Source of the DNA: Carya illinoinensis
Taxonomy: Eukaryota > Streptophyta > Magnoliopsida > Fagales > Juglandaceae
Direction: 5' to 3'
DNA: 64,000 bases
Assembly (NCBI RefSeq): GCF_018687715.1
Contig: NC_056765.1
Span: forward strand, 29,172,254-29,236,253
Shown: in pieces, positions 12,106 to 24,500 of the stretch
Layout: each line of letters begins with the position of its first letter
Position numbering within the stretch: position 1 is the first letter of the stretch
Translations under genes and position numbers: made by a program
The notes under the pieces: model-generated
What the model was told of the DNA's origin: nothing
What the model saw: the letters and a program-made list of their open reading frames with translations, nothing else
Database searches by the model: none

Positions 12106-13090
12106 GAGTTTATAAAGATATTCCTATGAGTAATAGTAAATAAAGTTATAGGGTGTGCACGCATACTCATTTTAAAAAAATAAAAATTTTATGTGCAGTC
12201 AATTTTAAATATTATTATTAAAAAAATAAAAATTTTCAGATAAATATCAAATTTACCAACTCTTATTAAATGGAGTATATGAGGTTTTCGCAGGACAAGA
12301 TTATAAATATAATTTCTCTACCAAAATTGGGTTGGATCCTTCAAAGTCAATGGTTCATGAACTGGGCCATGCACAAGCGAAGCAGAAGCTAAGCTAAGGA
12401 AAGATAGGCCCACTAAGGATTAGGCAATATGCCGCAGCAAGACCCAAAAATCACCCTCCAATGCCTTCATGGGCTAAGGTAAACCGGACCCAAATTCAAA
12501 ACAATATTACCATCCCCGCCCTTTGCAAACATGAGTAGCAACGAGTTGTGTTCAAATAAACAGTAAGTTGAAAATTTTTCATTTCAATACTTGTTGAGCT
12601 TGAACTATCACAAGTTATATTTTATTTTCACGAATAAATAATTTATTTCATACCCAAATTTGAATTGTTCACTAGTTATTTCATTTTACCCAATTTTTTC
12701 AAAAATTATTTATATTATTTCTTAAAACTTTAGAGTTTTTCTATTCAGCAGCCCTATATCATATACTTGTTAAAATAAAAAGATAAAAATTGTTGACTTT
12801 TATATATAAATTTTGATAAATAAATTGTTGACTTTTATAAACATTTTTATATAGTTGAAATATACCTATATTATATTAAAAACTTATTTTCTTGAGTTTG
12901 ATTGTTATTGTTGTAGGTCTCATCTGTCAAATTCACCAATTTTAAACAAACCCATCATTTTCTTTTAGTTTGAGAGACATGTGGTGGAGTGGTTAGAGTC
13001 TCACGTCAATGAAAAGTGAACAAAAAAAGGGCAAAGATAAGGTACATTGTTGGACTTATATAGTCTAATAATTTAAAAGATTTTTGGATA
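12103..13090. other. Intergenic, AT-rich
   Basis: No gene seen. A somewhat GC-richer patch at about 12290-12540 has no recognisable product on either strand. Confidence 0.4.
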
Positions 13091-13094
13091 GGGA

Positions 13095-13285
13095 TTCTTT
13101 TCCAACACACATAAACATACGGAAAAATATAGATACAAGCACAATTATGTACTAATCTATATATTAATATGATGTGATTAGTCTAAAAGTAGATTTTATT
13201 GAAAACAGTATTAATTTAAATTTTAAATATGAATAAATCAGTATTGATACACAAATTAGTGAACAACTATGTTTATATATAGCAA
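13095..13285 (+). repeat. MITE family N, copy 1
   Basis: An AT-rich unit of about 190 bp, recognisable by 'aagcacaattatgtacta', 'gtgattagtc' and 'agtagattttatt'. A second copy in opposite orientation lies at 41035-41210, so this is a dispersed repeat. Ends and superfamily are unresolved. Confidence 0.55.
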
Positions 13286-13644
13286 AATTCTAAACACACA
13301 TATATTTTTATATTTATATTTATATATGAGTTTTGATATACGTAAATAGGTGTGTTAAACACCACTTGTGGTAGGACCCATTATAACTTCAGAAAAACTA
13401 TAACATCAATAATTTTTTAACATATTGTGTCGGGTACTTAAAAAACAAGGTTTATAGATAAATTTAAATAATATATAAATATATATTTATATATTTATTG
13501 AGTATCTTATGTTGGGTTTCATCTTAGAATGTTCTCTCAACAAAGTGATTGCTGTGAGCTAAGCTTATATGCTTAACATTAGATAGATAGATGGTGGCAT
13601 TGGCAGGTTCAGATAAAGTTTCTATGTATATTTTTGTATCAATT

Positions 13645-13885
13645 TTTTTTTTTTTTTTTTTTCTCAGCAAGTTAAGCTTTGCATAAATAAACTAAACGGT
13701 TACGAGGGCAATAATACAAGATTGTGAGTATCCAGCAATCATTCCAAAATAAGTAAAACTAGCACCTATAATAAAAATAAAAAAGTGGGTTATTAAGCCA
13801 AAAGATTGACTCTAACCCGTTCTCACAGGGGGAAACCGCTTTAAAACGGTTTTAACATAGTCTGATAAACAGACTATTAACATAG
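13645..13885 (-). mobile_element. Retroposon (SINE-like or processed copy) with 12-bp TSD
   Basis: A 241-bp unit with an 18-nt poly-T at its left end, so it is inserted on the minus strand with a poly-A tail. It is flanked by the perfect direct repeat tttgtatcaatt at 13633-13644 and 13886-13897. Its 5' end carries two small hairpins (gtctg...cagac and aaccg...cggtt). No clear Pol III boxes are seen. A short open frame ending just before the tail leaves a processed pseudogene possible. Confidence 0.7.
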
Positions 13886-13897
13886 TTTGTATCAATT

Positions 13898-14926
13898 ATT
13901 TGTTTATCTTTCGTTTCCATCCATGGGTAATTTCTATACTTAGGGCTTGTTTAGGATTGTAGTTAGAGGTCTAAAAAGTGCGATAATATGATCTAAAGTA
14001 CTTAAGTGACAAAATTTGCATGTTTGGTAGTTTTACATCAAATTACTTCTAAACTAAGAAAAAACAGAAAACCACATTTCAATAAAAGCATCAAGGTGAA
14101 GCTTTTTGTTAGAAGCACTTTAGAAAAAATGATTCCTATTTTACTATGTTATGTAATGTACAAAATGACCTCATCATTTTAACATAATGATAATTTTGCT
14201 CATCGGTATTTTTCATTATTCTCATATCATGTACTGAAGATTTTGCCGATCAATATATTTCATTTCTTTTTTGTATCATCTTCTCTTTAGTATTGCAAGA
14301 AGTTCTCTTCTCGTATAATTGAAGAGATTTTCTTTTTCATTATAATTATTGAAAAGCCTATTAGACTATTTTCGTTATTATTTGATTATAATATTTAATT
14401 TCTATATAGGATATGTCATTTTATGTCATTTCATGTCATTTCTACCTTAAAAAAATATATTTTTTAATTTATTTATTTTCAAACAAATTTAATATGTTTG
14501 AAAGTATTTTAAATATACAGATACCAAACGGTATATAGGTTTTTAATAATAGAGTTTATTACGTTAAACTCAAAAATATAAGAGTAATATTTTCCACCCG
14601 AACCCCAAATATGCACTTAGTTGGCAATCAATGCTACACGTACGTGAAAGGCCTACATAATTAAGAAATGTAAAACAATACATATGAGAGTGAAATTATC
14701 AACCAAACCTAGTGTTACCGGCATCAACATTGAATTCCTATTTAATCCCTATTTAATGAACTCGGTAGAGTTCATAATACGCCGAATTTTACTACTTATA
14801 ATAAAGGGATATTATGATTATTTGCATGTAGTTAATAAATATTATAAGATTTATTTTAGAATCCAAAGAGGAGGGGTCTCAATTAGAATGATATTAAAAA
14901 TACAAATACTATCGATAATGTTGGTT
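13898..14926. other. AT-rich intergenic region with MITE-like sequence
   Basis: From about 13945 ('tagggcttgtttaggattgt') to 14540 the sequence resembles GGGCTTGTTT-type MITEs but a matching right end was not found. No gene is seen. Confidence 0.35.
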
Positions 14927-14934
14927 GTGGACCT

Positions 14935-15927
14935 TAGGGGTGCACACCGACCAACCCGGCCTGTGCCTGGGCCCGATCCGCAGTGACCCGGCTTCCATTG
15001 TAGCAAAAACTGATCCGATCCGACATGAGTCGGGTCAACCCGTAATCTCCTGTACCTGAGCGCCCATTTCTCGGCAACCAAACATAAACTAGCGTGGAAA
15101 ATCACAGCGTGAAAGAAAATAACAAGCCAATTGAACATCGAATCAACTATTTTTTATATCTGTTTGATGCCGTGACTGAAACAAAAGAACAAGCCAACGG
15201 AAAAATCACAGCGTCAAAAAGAAATTGACCAAGCCTCAGCTTCGTTTCACCTTTTGCATTCACTGTTCTCGAGGCTTCACATCATTCTCTCTCAAAAGGG
15301 CTACAGAACCAAACAAAAGTGAAAAGAAAGTAAGACTCGCATTGATATTTGAGAGAGAAGGATGGGATTGGAAAGAAGTTTCCTGGATTAACAAAATTAA
15401 TTGCAGCTAGGATCCCGGTGAGGTTTGAGATAAGCCGGTTCTAGCATTAAGCACCCATGTAAGAGAAAACAAAGGAAAATAAAAGCATCCCATAAAGAAA
15501 AATAAGAGCATTACGAGTACCTATGCCTTTCAAACCTCCTGAATCGAGAAATGGGGGAATCGAGAAATGGGTAGAAGAAGAGAGAAATATCAGCAAGAAG
15601 GATCTGCTCCTTTTAAGACTTTCAAGTCTTTGCTTTGGGGGAATCAAGCATCCTGAATCCGTGAATGCCTTTCAAGACTTTCAAGTCTTTGCTTTAGTAG
15701 TGTCCCAAATCTAAGCTTTCATGAAGGGGAACGGACTTAACAAAGGCAATGGCTAGGTTTCATCTGCAAGGCATAAAACGTGGGATTGTTTTTAAGAGAC
15801 AGGTTATCAGCGGGTTGTACGGGTCATATGGGTCGAATCCGTGAATCAATCCAAACCGTGTTTTTTGGGTCGGGTCGGGTTATGGTTCACGGACGGGTCG
15901 GATCAAACAGTTTCCTGCACAGGCCTA
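14935..15927. mobile_element. Non-autonomous hAT-like element, 8-bp TSD
   Basis: A 993-bp unit starts TAGGGGTGCACACCGACC and ends CTGCACAGGCCTA. It is flanked by the exact 8-bp duplication GTGGACCT at 14927-14934 and 15928-15935. The subterminal zones are rich in 'cgggtc'/'gacccg' motifs at both ends. Eight-bp duplications are characteristic of hAT elements. No transposase is encoded; the short internal frames are not convincing. Confidence 0.82.
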
Positions 15928-16177
15928 GTGGACCTTTTGATTGATACTATCCAAAAAGTTAGACATTGTGATTGGACCATATTTGAAGAAATTTCTATTA
16001 CTTTCTGTTTTAAACATAATTGTAAAAAAGGAATTATTTTATTTTTAAATCGGTGTATAGAACACATTATTTATATCACTTAAATATTAAGATTTGATTT
16101 GTAAAATTCATATTTTAAAATTTATTTTCTAAATTAAATTATGCTATGTAAGCAATATATTGTATAAAAGATTTTGA

Positions 16178-16340
16178 ATAGAATAACACTACATACAATC
16201 GTGAAGTATGTAAACGTCGTGCAATAGCTTGAAAAATGGTAAGATCCACTATTAAAAACTTAATTTTCATTTTATAGGGCCTATATTTATTTAATTTTTT
16301 AAAAGTGATCGTGCGACTTTTGTATATTTATAAATGTCAG
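16178..16340. repeat. Foldback MITE family M, copy 1
   Basis: About 160 bp with inverted ends: left 'acatacaatcgtgaagtatg', right 'gatcgtgcgacttttgtata'. The two arms can pair into a long hairpin around an A/T-rich centre ('ccactattaaaaacttaatt'). Related copies occur at 41340, 45655, 45828, 55930, 57945 and 58600. Confidence 0.6.
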
Positions 16341-16871
16341 GCTGATTTCTCTTTGGGGATAACAGTACTCTTTAAATATAACAAAATAACAAATACAATT
16401 TTATTATATTTAAAGCCGACTTTCGACCAAGAGTTTATTTCGAAACTTGAGTTGTTTAGTGAAATGGGCCCTTGGAGTTGCTTTATTTAAGAGCCTCCAA
16501 AGTTAGTAGCCACAAAACCAATGGCATTAGACATTTAAATAATGCTTGCCGGCATATGCTTGGCTCAAAGTTGGATCTTATGGTTAACTTCTTTTGCCGG
16601 TTTCAATTTTTGTCTCATTTTACTTTTTTTTTCTTGAGAAAATGTGTTTCCCTTTTGACAATCCTTTTTCTAAGTAAACGTGTTTTTTTACAAATTAAAT
16701 TATGTCATGTGGATGGTATATAGTATAAATATTTTCAAATAGTATTACATTTTTTTTTTTCATTTGTTTTCTTTGGTTATGTTGATGCGATTTTCTTATG
16801 GCCGGATTGATAAGAAGTTCTTCTTACAAAATATAGAAAGAACTATTGGAGTCTATAGAATTAAACCCATT
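16341..16871. other. AT-rich spacer
   Basis: Short open frames only; nothing recognised. Confidence 0.4.
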
Positions 16872-17252
16872 TCAAAACGTAGCAAAATGGTTTAAATAAA
16901 GAAGATTCATGGACTCTTCCTCAAGATAGATCGAGTTATAACTCGATCGCAACCTCACAAATGAAATAGGGGAAGATGTCGATGAACAGATAGATATAGT
17001 AAACCAAACAAGCAAACATGGTAGGCAGCTAGTGTTGATGGGCAGGGGAATGTGCTCCTTGAATTGCCAAGGATAGACACATGGGATTAGAGGTAGTTTG
17101 GTTGGGTTTGCATTGGTAGATGAAGGGTTAACTTCAATTTGATCTGTGACAGTGATTTTGTGGAGATTAAAGATTTTGGGTTGAGGCTTGGCCTCTCTCT
17201 CATGTGGTGGGGGGGCTAGAGGCTGTCGAGCTTCTATTGACAAGCAAAACAC
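16872..17252 (-). CDS. Unrecognised small ORF, 126 codons
   Basis: A minus-strand frame starting MFCLSIEARQPLAPP and ending at 16872. It has a Pro-rich N-terminal half and a Ser/hydrophobic C-terminal half, and no domain I recognise. Base composition is closer to coding than that of the flanks. It may be a small gene, an exon of a longer transcript or chance. There is no supporting neighbour. Confidence 0.2.
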   Translation of the reverse strand: MFCLSIEARQPLAPPPHEREAKPQPKIFNLHKITVTDQIEVNPSSTNANPTKLPLIPCVYPWQFKEHIPLPINTSCLPCLLVWFTISICSSTSSPISFVRLRSSYNSIYLEEESMNLLYLNHFATF

Positions 17253-17279
17253 ATCACCCCCACTAAGTGATTATCAAAA

Positions 17280-18050
17280 AGTATTAGGACCACTTGGGAC
17301 AAAAAAAGGGTCCAGAATTCTGACTTGTGGCTAACCCACTGTTGTATAAAGTGCACCAGCATGGTGTTGGTCTCAATCAACAACGCGTGGATTGACAAGT
17401 GCCCTTGCTAAGGGCATCATGGACCTATCTTGTGGACTCCAGCCATTTCCATATGCTTTCTTACCTTTCTCGCCATTCATTTTTCTTCTGCCAATTACAA
17501 GAAAAAATGATGGATCTAAAAAGAATATTACTGAAAAATTAATTATAAATTAGGGATTTGCTCAAACGGTAAATTTATTGATTTTGATAATATGTTTTTT
17601 TAAGTCTAAGATTCGAATCTTTTTACTTCTCAAAGTGTATTAATAGAAAACTCTGCACCTCTAAGATTAGTATTATTATTATTTTAATTAGTAATATTAT
17701 TTTATCCAATGTAATTTATGATTAATCTGTTGTTAATTTTTGAGAAAAATATTTTTGTATTATATATATATTTTTAATTACAGTCGTTTGATTATTGAGA
17801 GCATTTAACCCAAAGAAACACTTTAATAGTACATATATTTTTTCCATCCAACTCTTTCTTTCACATTTTCATACAATCCAAACATGGAAATAAAGATATT
17901 TTTTTTAAAAAAGGAACGATTTTCCGAGAAAAAGGGAAGTGTCAAGTTAGAAAATTTAGATCGGTATGATGGGCAGTATCCTAAGCACCTCCACTGTTCC
18001 CATTATCTTTTTCTTTCTTCTTCTGTTGCCACCAAAGCATTTTCCTAACT
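17280..18050. promoter_or_regulatory. Upstream region of the PRAF gene
   Basis: AT-rich DNA leading into a sharply pyrimidine-rich leader at about 18056. The promoter of the PRAF gene must lie here or just downstream. No TATA box can be assigned with confidence. Confidence 0.35.
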
Positions 18051-18055
18051 TCATA

Positions 18056-18587
18056 ATTCCTCTCTCTCTCTTTCTCTCTTCGCAGTTAAAGCTCTCTCTC
18101 TCTCTCTTCTGCACCAGAGAGAATCAATCAGATCATAGTTTCCTAGATTTTCCCACTCTTTCCAGCACTCTCCGATTTTCTCTCTCTCAGAGACAAACAC
18201 ACACGCAGACGCACTTCGAGCTCTCGGACCTATCGGATCACCAGGTTCTTCGATCGATTTTCTTTCCACAATCTAGCCGCTACTCTTCTCGCACACTCCA
18301 TTTTATTTCGCAGCCCTCCCTGCACGAACCGTACTCAGTTCGAAGTAGCGGTACGGTTAGTGCAGCTGGTTACGGAGACCTGACAGAACGAACTGGAGCG
18401 GAACTGAGTGTTTATGAATGCTTGATTCGAGGCTTGATGAAGTTTTAGGGCTGAGTGAGTGTGTGAATTTGGGGGGGAGTGGGGGAGGGAAGGTGCGGTT
18501 GGATGAAATTGATGAATGGAAAGCTTTGGTTTTGAGAATGGGTGAGTTAAAGACTGGCAGCGGTGTTTAGTTTTCGTTTTTAGGGTG
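18056..18587 (+). promoter_or_regulatory. PRAF 5' leader, CT-rich, with upstream ORFs
   Basis: Starts with CT-repeat tracts (18060-18105, 18178-18190), common in plant 5' leaders. It contains at least three AUG-initiated upstream frames: 18414-18425 (3 codons), 18418-18570 (50 codons) and a short one starting near 18503. The transcription start is not determinable here, and an intron within the leader cannot be excluded. Confidence 0.5.
18418..18570 (+). CDS. Upstream ORF of the PRAF gene, 50 codons
   Basis: An open frame begins ATG CTT GAT at 18418 and stops at TAG 18568-18570. That is 17 nt before the main start codon at 18588 and in a different frame. The peptide begins MLDSRLDEVLGLSE, has a Gly-rich middle, and continues DEIDEWKALVLRMGEL. 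The first 25 residues and the DEIDEWK part are acidic and look more protein-like than random leader sequence. If translated it would strongly reduce initiation at the PRAF start. Whether it is conserved in other species is unknown. Confidence 0.4.
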   Translation: MLDSRLDEVLGLSECVNLGGSGGGKVRLDEIDEWKALVLRMGELKTGSGV

Positions 18588-21500
18588 ATGTCGCAGACGG
18601 ATAGGATGGCTTCGGATCTTAGCAGGACTGGTCCCGTCGAAAGGGACATCGAGCAGGTATTCATTTTCCTACGTTTCTTGGATGTTTTAGCTTACTCTTT
18701 TAGTCCAATTATTCAAATTCAAGAATTGGTTGATTTTTAGCCCATAGGGGCAGACATAAAAAGCACTGTGAGTTCTATTTTTTTTTTTTTTTTTTTTTTG
18801 TGTTTACTGTTAATTTACTCACTTTTATGTGTTCAAGTGGGTTTGTAATAATGATAGTGCAATTAATTGTAGAATTTGGTTATTAATGTTGAATCCTTTT
18901 AGGGGTGGGTTTTGATTAAGTTGTTTGAACATCCTTAACGGACTTCTTACCAATGAATTTTCAAGTTGTTGTAGTGAACTGAAAGATGAATGACTGACTT
19001 TCTACCTTGAATAGTTGGCAAACAATGTTCTTTTTCACCATTGGGGCCAACACCTAATGTTGGGATTGCGTTTGCCCTTTGTGATATGTATCTGAGATAG
19101 CGGAGGACTAGAGGAGATTTAAAAATAAATAAATAAGGCCCCAGGGACCTATGAGCTGCATGTTGGTTGGTTGACCTCTCTCATCCTTTTAGCTCTGCAT
19201 TCCTTGATGTAGGTGGTATTTGATCCTAGGCCTCTTGGGTTACACCAAGAGACTTTAGTAATTAAGCTAGCATCAACTAGGAGATGAAACACTTGCTGCT
19301 GTTAGTTTAGGGCTAACCAAATTTTTTTGGAAATTTACTTAGAAGTCACATTTAACTTTTACTTTGAAAAATATGTCTAAAACTCTAAGTACATTGCATG
19401 AGGCAAGTCTCTTGGTATACTTAAATATATCTTGTTAAATGGCTAAGCCAGAGTATTGGTGAAGGTGAGAACAGATATTAACCCCTAGGGGTTGGCTTTA
19501 GTGGTAAAGGCCTTGGGCTTGGAGGTATGCTCTCCTAGGTCTAAGGTTCAAATTCCCTTGGGTGCAAACAATCTCTAGGGGCCATCGGATTGAGAGATTT
19601 TCCCCTTGAATTACCCGAGGTGCAGTTGCGGGAAACTCCTTACCGAGAGCCTATGCACCCATGGGATTAGTCGGGATGCTGTTCTTGGATATCCTGTCCC
19701 AATAAAAAAAAGAGAGGTGAGAACAGATATTGAAGGTTTCTAAACACAGTTGGCTTTAGAATTGTGTTGAACAACAAAGCTATGACCACTGACCCTAGGA
19801 TAGAAACAGAGACAACTCTGTGACACAAGGTTAAATTTGCATAAGAAAAGGGGATTTTGGCCGTATGACTAGAATCCGTTTATTGGAAAGGGATCCATTT
19901 TCTAGTGTGACGATTCTTGTGTATTCCTTGAAGGATATTCTTCTTGAGGAAAATGATTTGAATCATCAGCACTTGTTAGCCTAAAGAAAATCTTTTGTGG
20001 AAACCTTCCCTTCTTTTCTAGATTGGTTCTGTCAGAAAGTTTTTGGCTGAACCTCATAATTCTTGATAAGAAGTAATTCTATTCTTTCATGTTGTACTTA
20101 TGGGTTACTACTATAACTGATGTTTAATGTGTCAAATTACTATACTCTGGTGTTGCATCTCTGAAACATTCAGGAATTTGGGTTGTCACAGTTGATCAAT
20201 AAATTCGATGCATCATCTTTATACATGATAAAATTCGTTAGGTTTGTATAGATATATTGTGTTATGATTATGGTGGTACCATGAGAAAGGGGAGTCATTA
20301 TGGAGGGCTGTTATTTATTCCAAATATGGGACTGATTTTTTTTTTTTTTTTGGTTTTGGGGGGTGGGGGGAATTGGCGCTCTAATGAAGTGAGAGGTGCA
20401 CATGGCGTTTGGTTGTGGAGAAATATTTGGAATGGTTGGAAGGGTTTTGCCAGTCACTTCGGATTTTTGGTTGGTGAGGGAACCAGGGTTAGGTTTTGGT
20501 GTGACATTTGGTGCAGCAATATGGCCCTCAAAATTGCATTTCCTTCCTTTTCCGGATTGCCTATAACCAGGAGGCTTCGGTAGCAGACCTTTTGGACATC
20601 TCTAGTGGCTCTTTATAGTGGAATGATCGTTTTCTTAGAGCTGCCCAGGATTGGGAATTGGGTGATATTTTCAAAGCTTTTAGCTTGATGTATGCTTCAA
20701 GTATTGGTAGTGGTTAGGTGGATAAGATGCTTTGGATTCATTTTGGTAACAAGAAGTTCATGGTCCGATCATTGTCGAAGGTCATGTCTTGTCAGAACCA
20801 TAATCATTTTCCTTGGAAGGGCATTTGGAGGAGTAAAGTGCCTCCTAAAGTTGCTTTCTTTGGTTTGATTGCTACACATGGACAATCTGAGAAAGTGCAG
20901 ACTTATTGTCGTGGATTGGTGCTACGTGTAAAAGATCGATGGATCATTTATTATTTCACAGTGACGGGGCAAGTTTTTTTTTTTTTTTTTTTTTTTTTAA
21001 ATAAGAAAAAAAATTCAATTAATAGAATCTAGGAAAATCTGAGTACCCAGGAGTGAGGTGGCAAGGGTTTTATGGGACGAGAATGTTAATAGGATCGGAA
21101 TTGCGAGTGATGCCTAGGAGGGTGGTGGATCTTCTTGCTTGTTGGATAGGGCTTAGGGTATCCCCCAAATTGCTACTGTGTGGAAAATGATTCATTTATG
21201 TCTCATGTGGTGTATTTGACTTAAATGGAATGGCTGGAGTTTTGAAGACCAGGAACGCTCTTTGGAAGAACTTAGATGCTTATTTTTCCATATTCCATAC
21301 CTTATTTCTATGGGCCTACGCTATTGTATCCATTTGGCTAGTTATAACCAGGTATTTTTTTGTATACTTCAGTGTACTTGGACTACGTCTATTGACTTGA
21401 TTGAATAAAACCTAATTTTACGTATAAAAAAAAGTGGTATGAAATGATCGAATTCCCTTTACCCCTGGGATTAGTCGGGACTTTGATCTGGACACTCAGT

Positions 21501-24500
21501 GCCAATGAAAAAAAAGTTCAATTCCCTTTAACAAACCAAAAGAAAAAAGGACATGTGATGATACTCTCTAGAATCCACACTGCCCAGCTGCCAATTTTTT
21601 GATTTGGTCTAAATAGAGAATCTTGGAGTAGGTAGTGGGGTCAACTAGTTAATCCATATTCAAGTGGTTTTGTGCTTTTTGTGATTGTAAAATGTTTGAG
21701 TCTAGTCTATTCTAGTCACTTAGATGTGGAGTGTGTAATTGGATGCTACCTTTCCGTTCATGGTAGGATAACTGAGTCGGATGGGCTCTCTTCAAAGGAT
21801 ACATACTGTGCCAGAATCTTGTCTGTGGGTATTACTAGGCATTACTTTTAGAGTTCTTGTAAACTTTACATAGTATGCATGCCAGTTTTTCTTAAAATAT
21901 CCACAGGTTCTTTATGTTCTTCCGAGCTAGTTGAATATGCTGTTTAACTTTCTTTTTTAACTTGATACTCGAGTTGAGTTATTACCTTTTTTCAAATGTG
22001 CTGAATATGCTTAAGTAAGCTCTTGGGTGATATTTATGACAGGCCATTACTGCTCTCAAGAAAGGGGCATGCTTGCTGAAGTATGGAAGGAGGGGGAAGC
22101 CCAAGTTTTGTCCATTCCGGCTTTCCAATGTAAGCCCGATGCTGTATTTTAATCATGTGAATGCAATCTTCTACACTTTCCCGTGTATTCCTAGCCCCTT
22201 CCTCTGGTTTTATTGAACTTTTTTTAATCTAATCATTGGAATTCAACTTATCTGCCCAATCTTTCTGATTTGGAATTTGGGATCATTTTGAATCTTATCA
22301 AGCTTCTAGGCAGAAGCTTTTGTATTTCCTTTAAAAACGTTTTTTGAAGTCTTGTCATACGTCTTGCAATATGTTTTAGTCAAGTAAGAACTGATAAAAA
22401 AATGATTTAGTCAGTTAAGTGGTTTGCATAATTTCTTTTAGTATCTATATTATTCTTCAGGTATAGTTATATTATTTAACTGACCTATCAAAAAAAAGTT
22501 ATGGTATTTAACTGGATCCAAAAATTTTTGTGGGTCTTTTTACTTTGGTGGGAAGGGGGTGGGAGAGAGAGTTCTTTTGCAAGGTCTGTGATAAGTTACC
22601 ACATATCTATCCTGCAAATAAAAGCTCCAAAAATGGTATCTCTCTCAAATGTTTGGAATGCCAATCCAACAATTAACAATTGGAATAGGCAGTTCAGCCA
22701 CCATCAAAGTGTAGCTATGTGTAAGATGGTCCAATTGTGCTTACCATGGTGTCTATGGAGGGAGAGGGACCAGTGTAGTTTTGAGGACTGCGAAAGATCA
22801 GTGTCGGAGTTAGTCTTTTGTTCTTGACACCTTGTATCCTTTGACAAAAACCCACTATGGTGCTACTTTTTCAGTCTAATTTTTAGAATTTGTAGCTTAT
22901 ACTTGTAAAAAAAAATGTTTGGAATTGTCAATCCAAACATCTATGACTGAGCTAACTTGGTGCATAACAGTCAAGTATTGGTGTTTCTTCATTTTACAGC
23001 AATATACTCACATAGCTCGCGATACACCAGGCACACACATGTTTTTAGAGAGAAATCATCCAGTTGACATGTCATCTGCTGTTTTGATTACTGTTAGATA
23101 ACACTAACAGTTGATATTTTAGTTGTATGAACAAGTTTTGGTTTTCAATAGCAGGTATTCTAATGGATAAAAAAAGACATTGAGCAGGAAAGGATTGGAA
23201 AGATTGAATTGCATAAATACATACTAAGTGGGAGAATTGGAGCACCAGATACATAAGGAATCAAATTTACATATTTTGAGATTTTCACCATAGATACTAA
23301 CATTATTGGTCCTATCATGTTTAGTGAAATGTTAGTCAATCGAACTGCATCATCCCCGGAATCAATTCATTAGATTCTTTTTAGTATTAACGATTGATTA
23401 ATGCACAAGCAACTTATCAAAAAAATTTAAATACACAAGAATCTAATGTTTGTTATTGATTTGTTCTGGATATATAACAGAAGTTATTATGTTTCTTCTG
23501 TTAATTGCCACATGAGGGTTTTGCTAGTAAAAGTTGTCTTTGATTTTCTTATTGCTCTCAGGATGAGTCCGTCCTAATATGGATCTCGGGGAAAGAGGAG
23601 AAGCACCTGAAACTAAGCCATGTGTCTAGAATAATTTCTGGACAACGCACTGTAAGTGTCTTTAATGTGCCAGATGATATCGTGTATACAGCTATGCTGT
23701 AGTTTTAGGGGAAATGTTTTTAATGTGGTATATGTAATAAAATATTTTTTTTGATTAGTGGTATATGTGGTAAAATATTTTTTTGATAAGTATCAAAATT
23801 TATTAAAACCAAAGGGTGCACCAAGAACAGAAAAGTATATGAGAAAGACCAAGCTCACAAAACTCCCCCGCACTATTAATCAACCCTCTAACCAGCAAAA
23901 GTAAAACCACTGGAAGTCCCTCAAAAAAATACCACCAATCAGACTGTTCTAATGCACACAAAAACATCCACACAAACCAGACTTCTAGACATAACCACCT
24001 GCTTTGGCTTCATTAAGAATCGATATACCCTTTCCCTTGCCTCTTCCACGGCTTGAGCTTCTGCATTTGGAATAATAAGTAATAGAGCATGTCAATCTTT
24101 TTACTATTGCCTCTCTAGATTAGTTTGGAGTTGGAAGTTGAATCCTCTTACAAATGACACACTTTGATATTATTGATAGATAAAAAAATTTGTATTACTT
24201 ATAAAAAAACAAAAAGACAAGAAGTGACTCGCTTTGATGGCTGTTATAAGAGCCATGCACTGCTCCTCGTAATCCTCACAAGAGATCCCCACCATTGGAT
24301 GGATGTCATTTACACTGTTCAAAACCCAATCCAAAGACCCATCCCTGATAACACTACCTTAACATCCCCATCTCTAAAACTTTTGTTTGGAGGAGAATGA
24401 ATCATGTCCACGACCTCAGTCCCTGTTTGGGACAAGAAGGCCATGATGGTGGGCTAGGCGGTGTCCTTTTCCTCTTCTCCTTCTACTACTTCTTTGAACT

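Noticed and set aside
17966..18448. 160-codon plus-strand ORF before PRAF
   Set aside because: Low-complexity Ser/Leu/Phe translation of CT-rich leader sequence; a different frame (18418-18570) and the PRAF start lie downstream.
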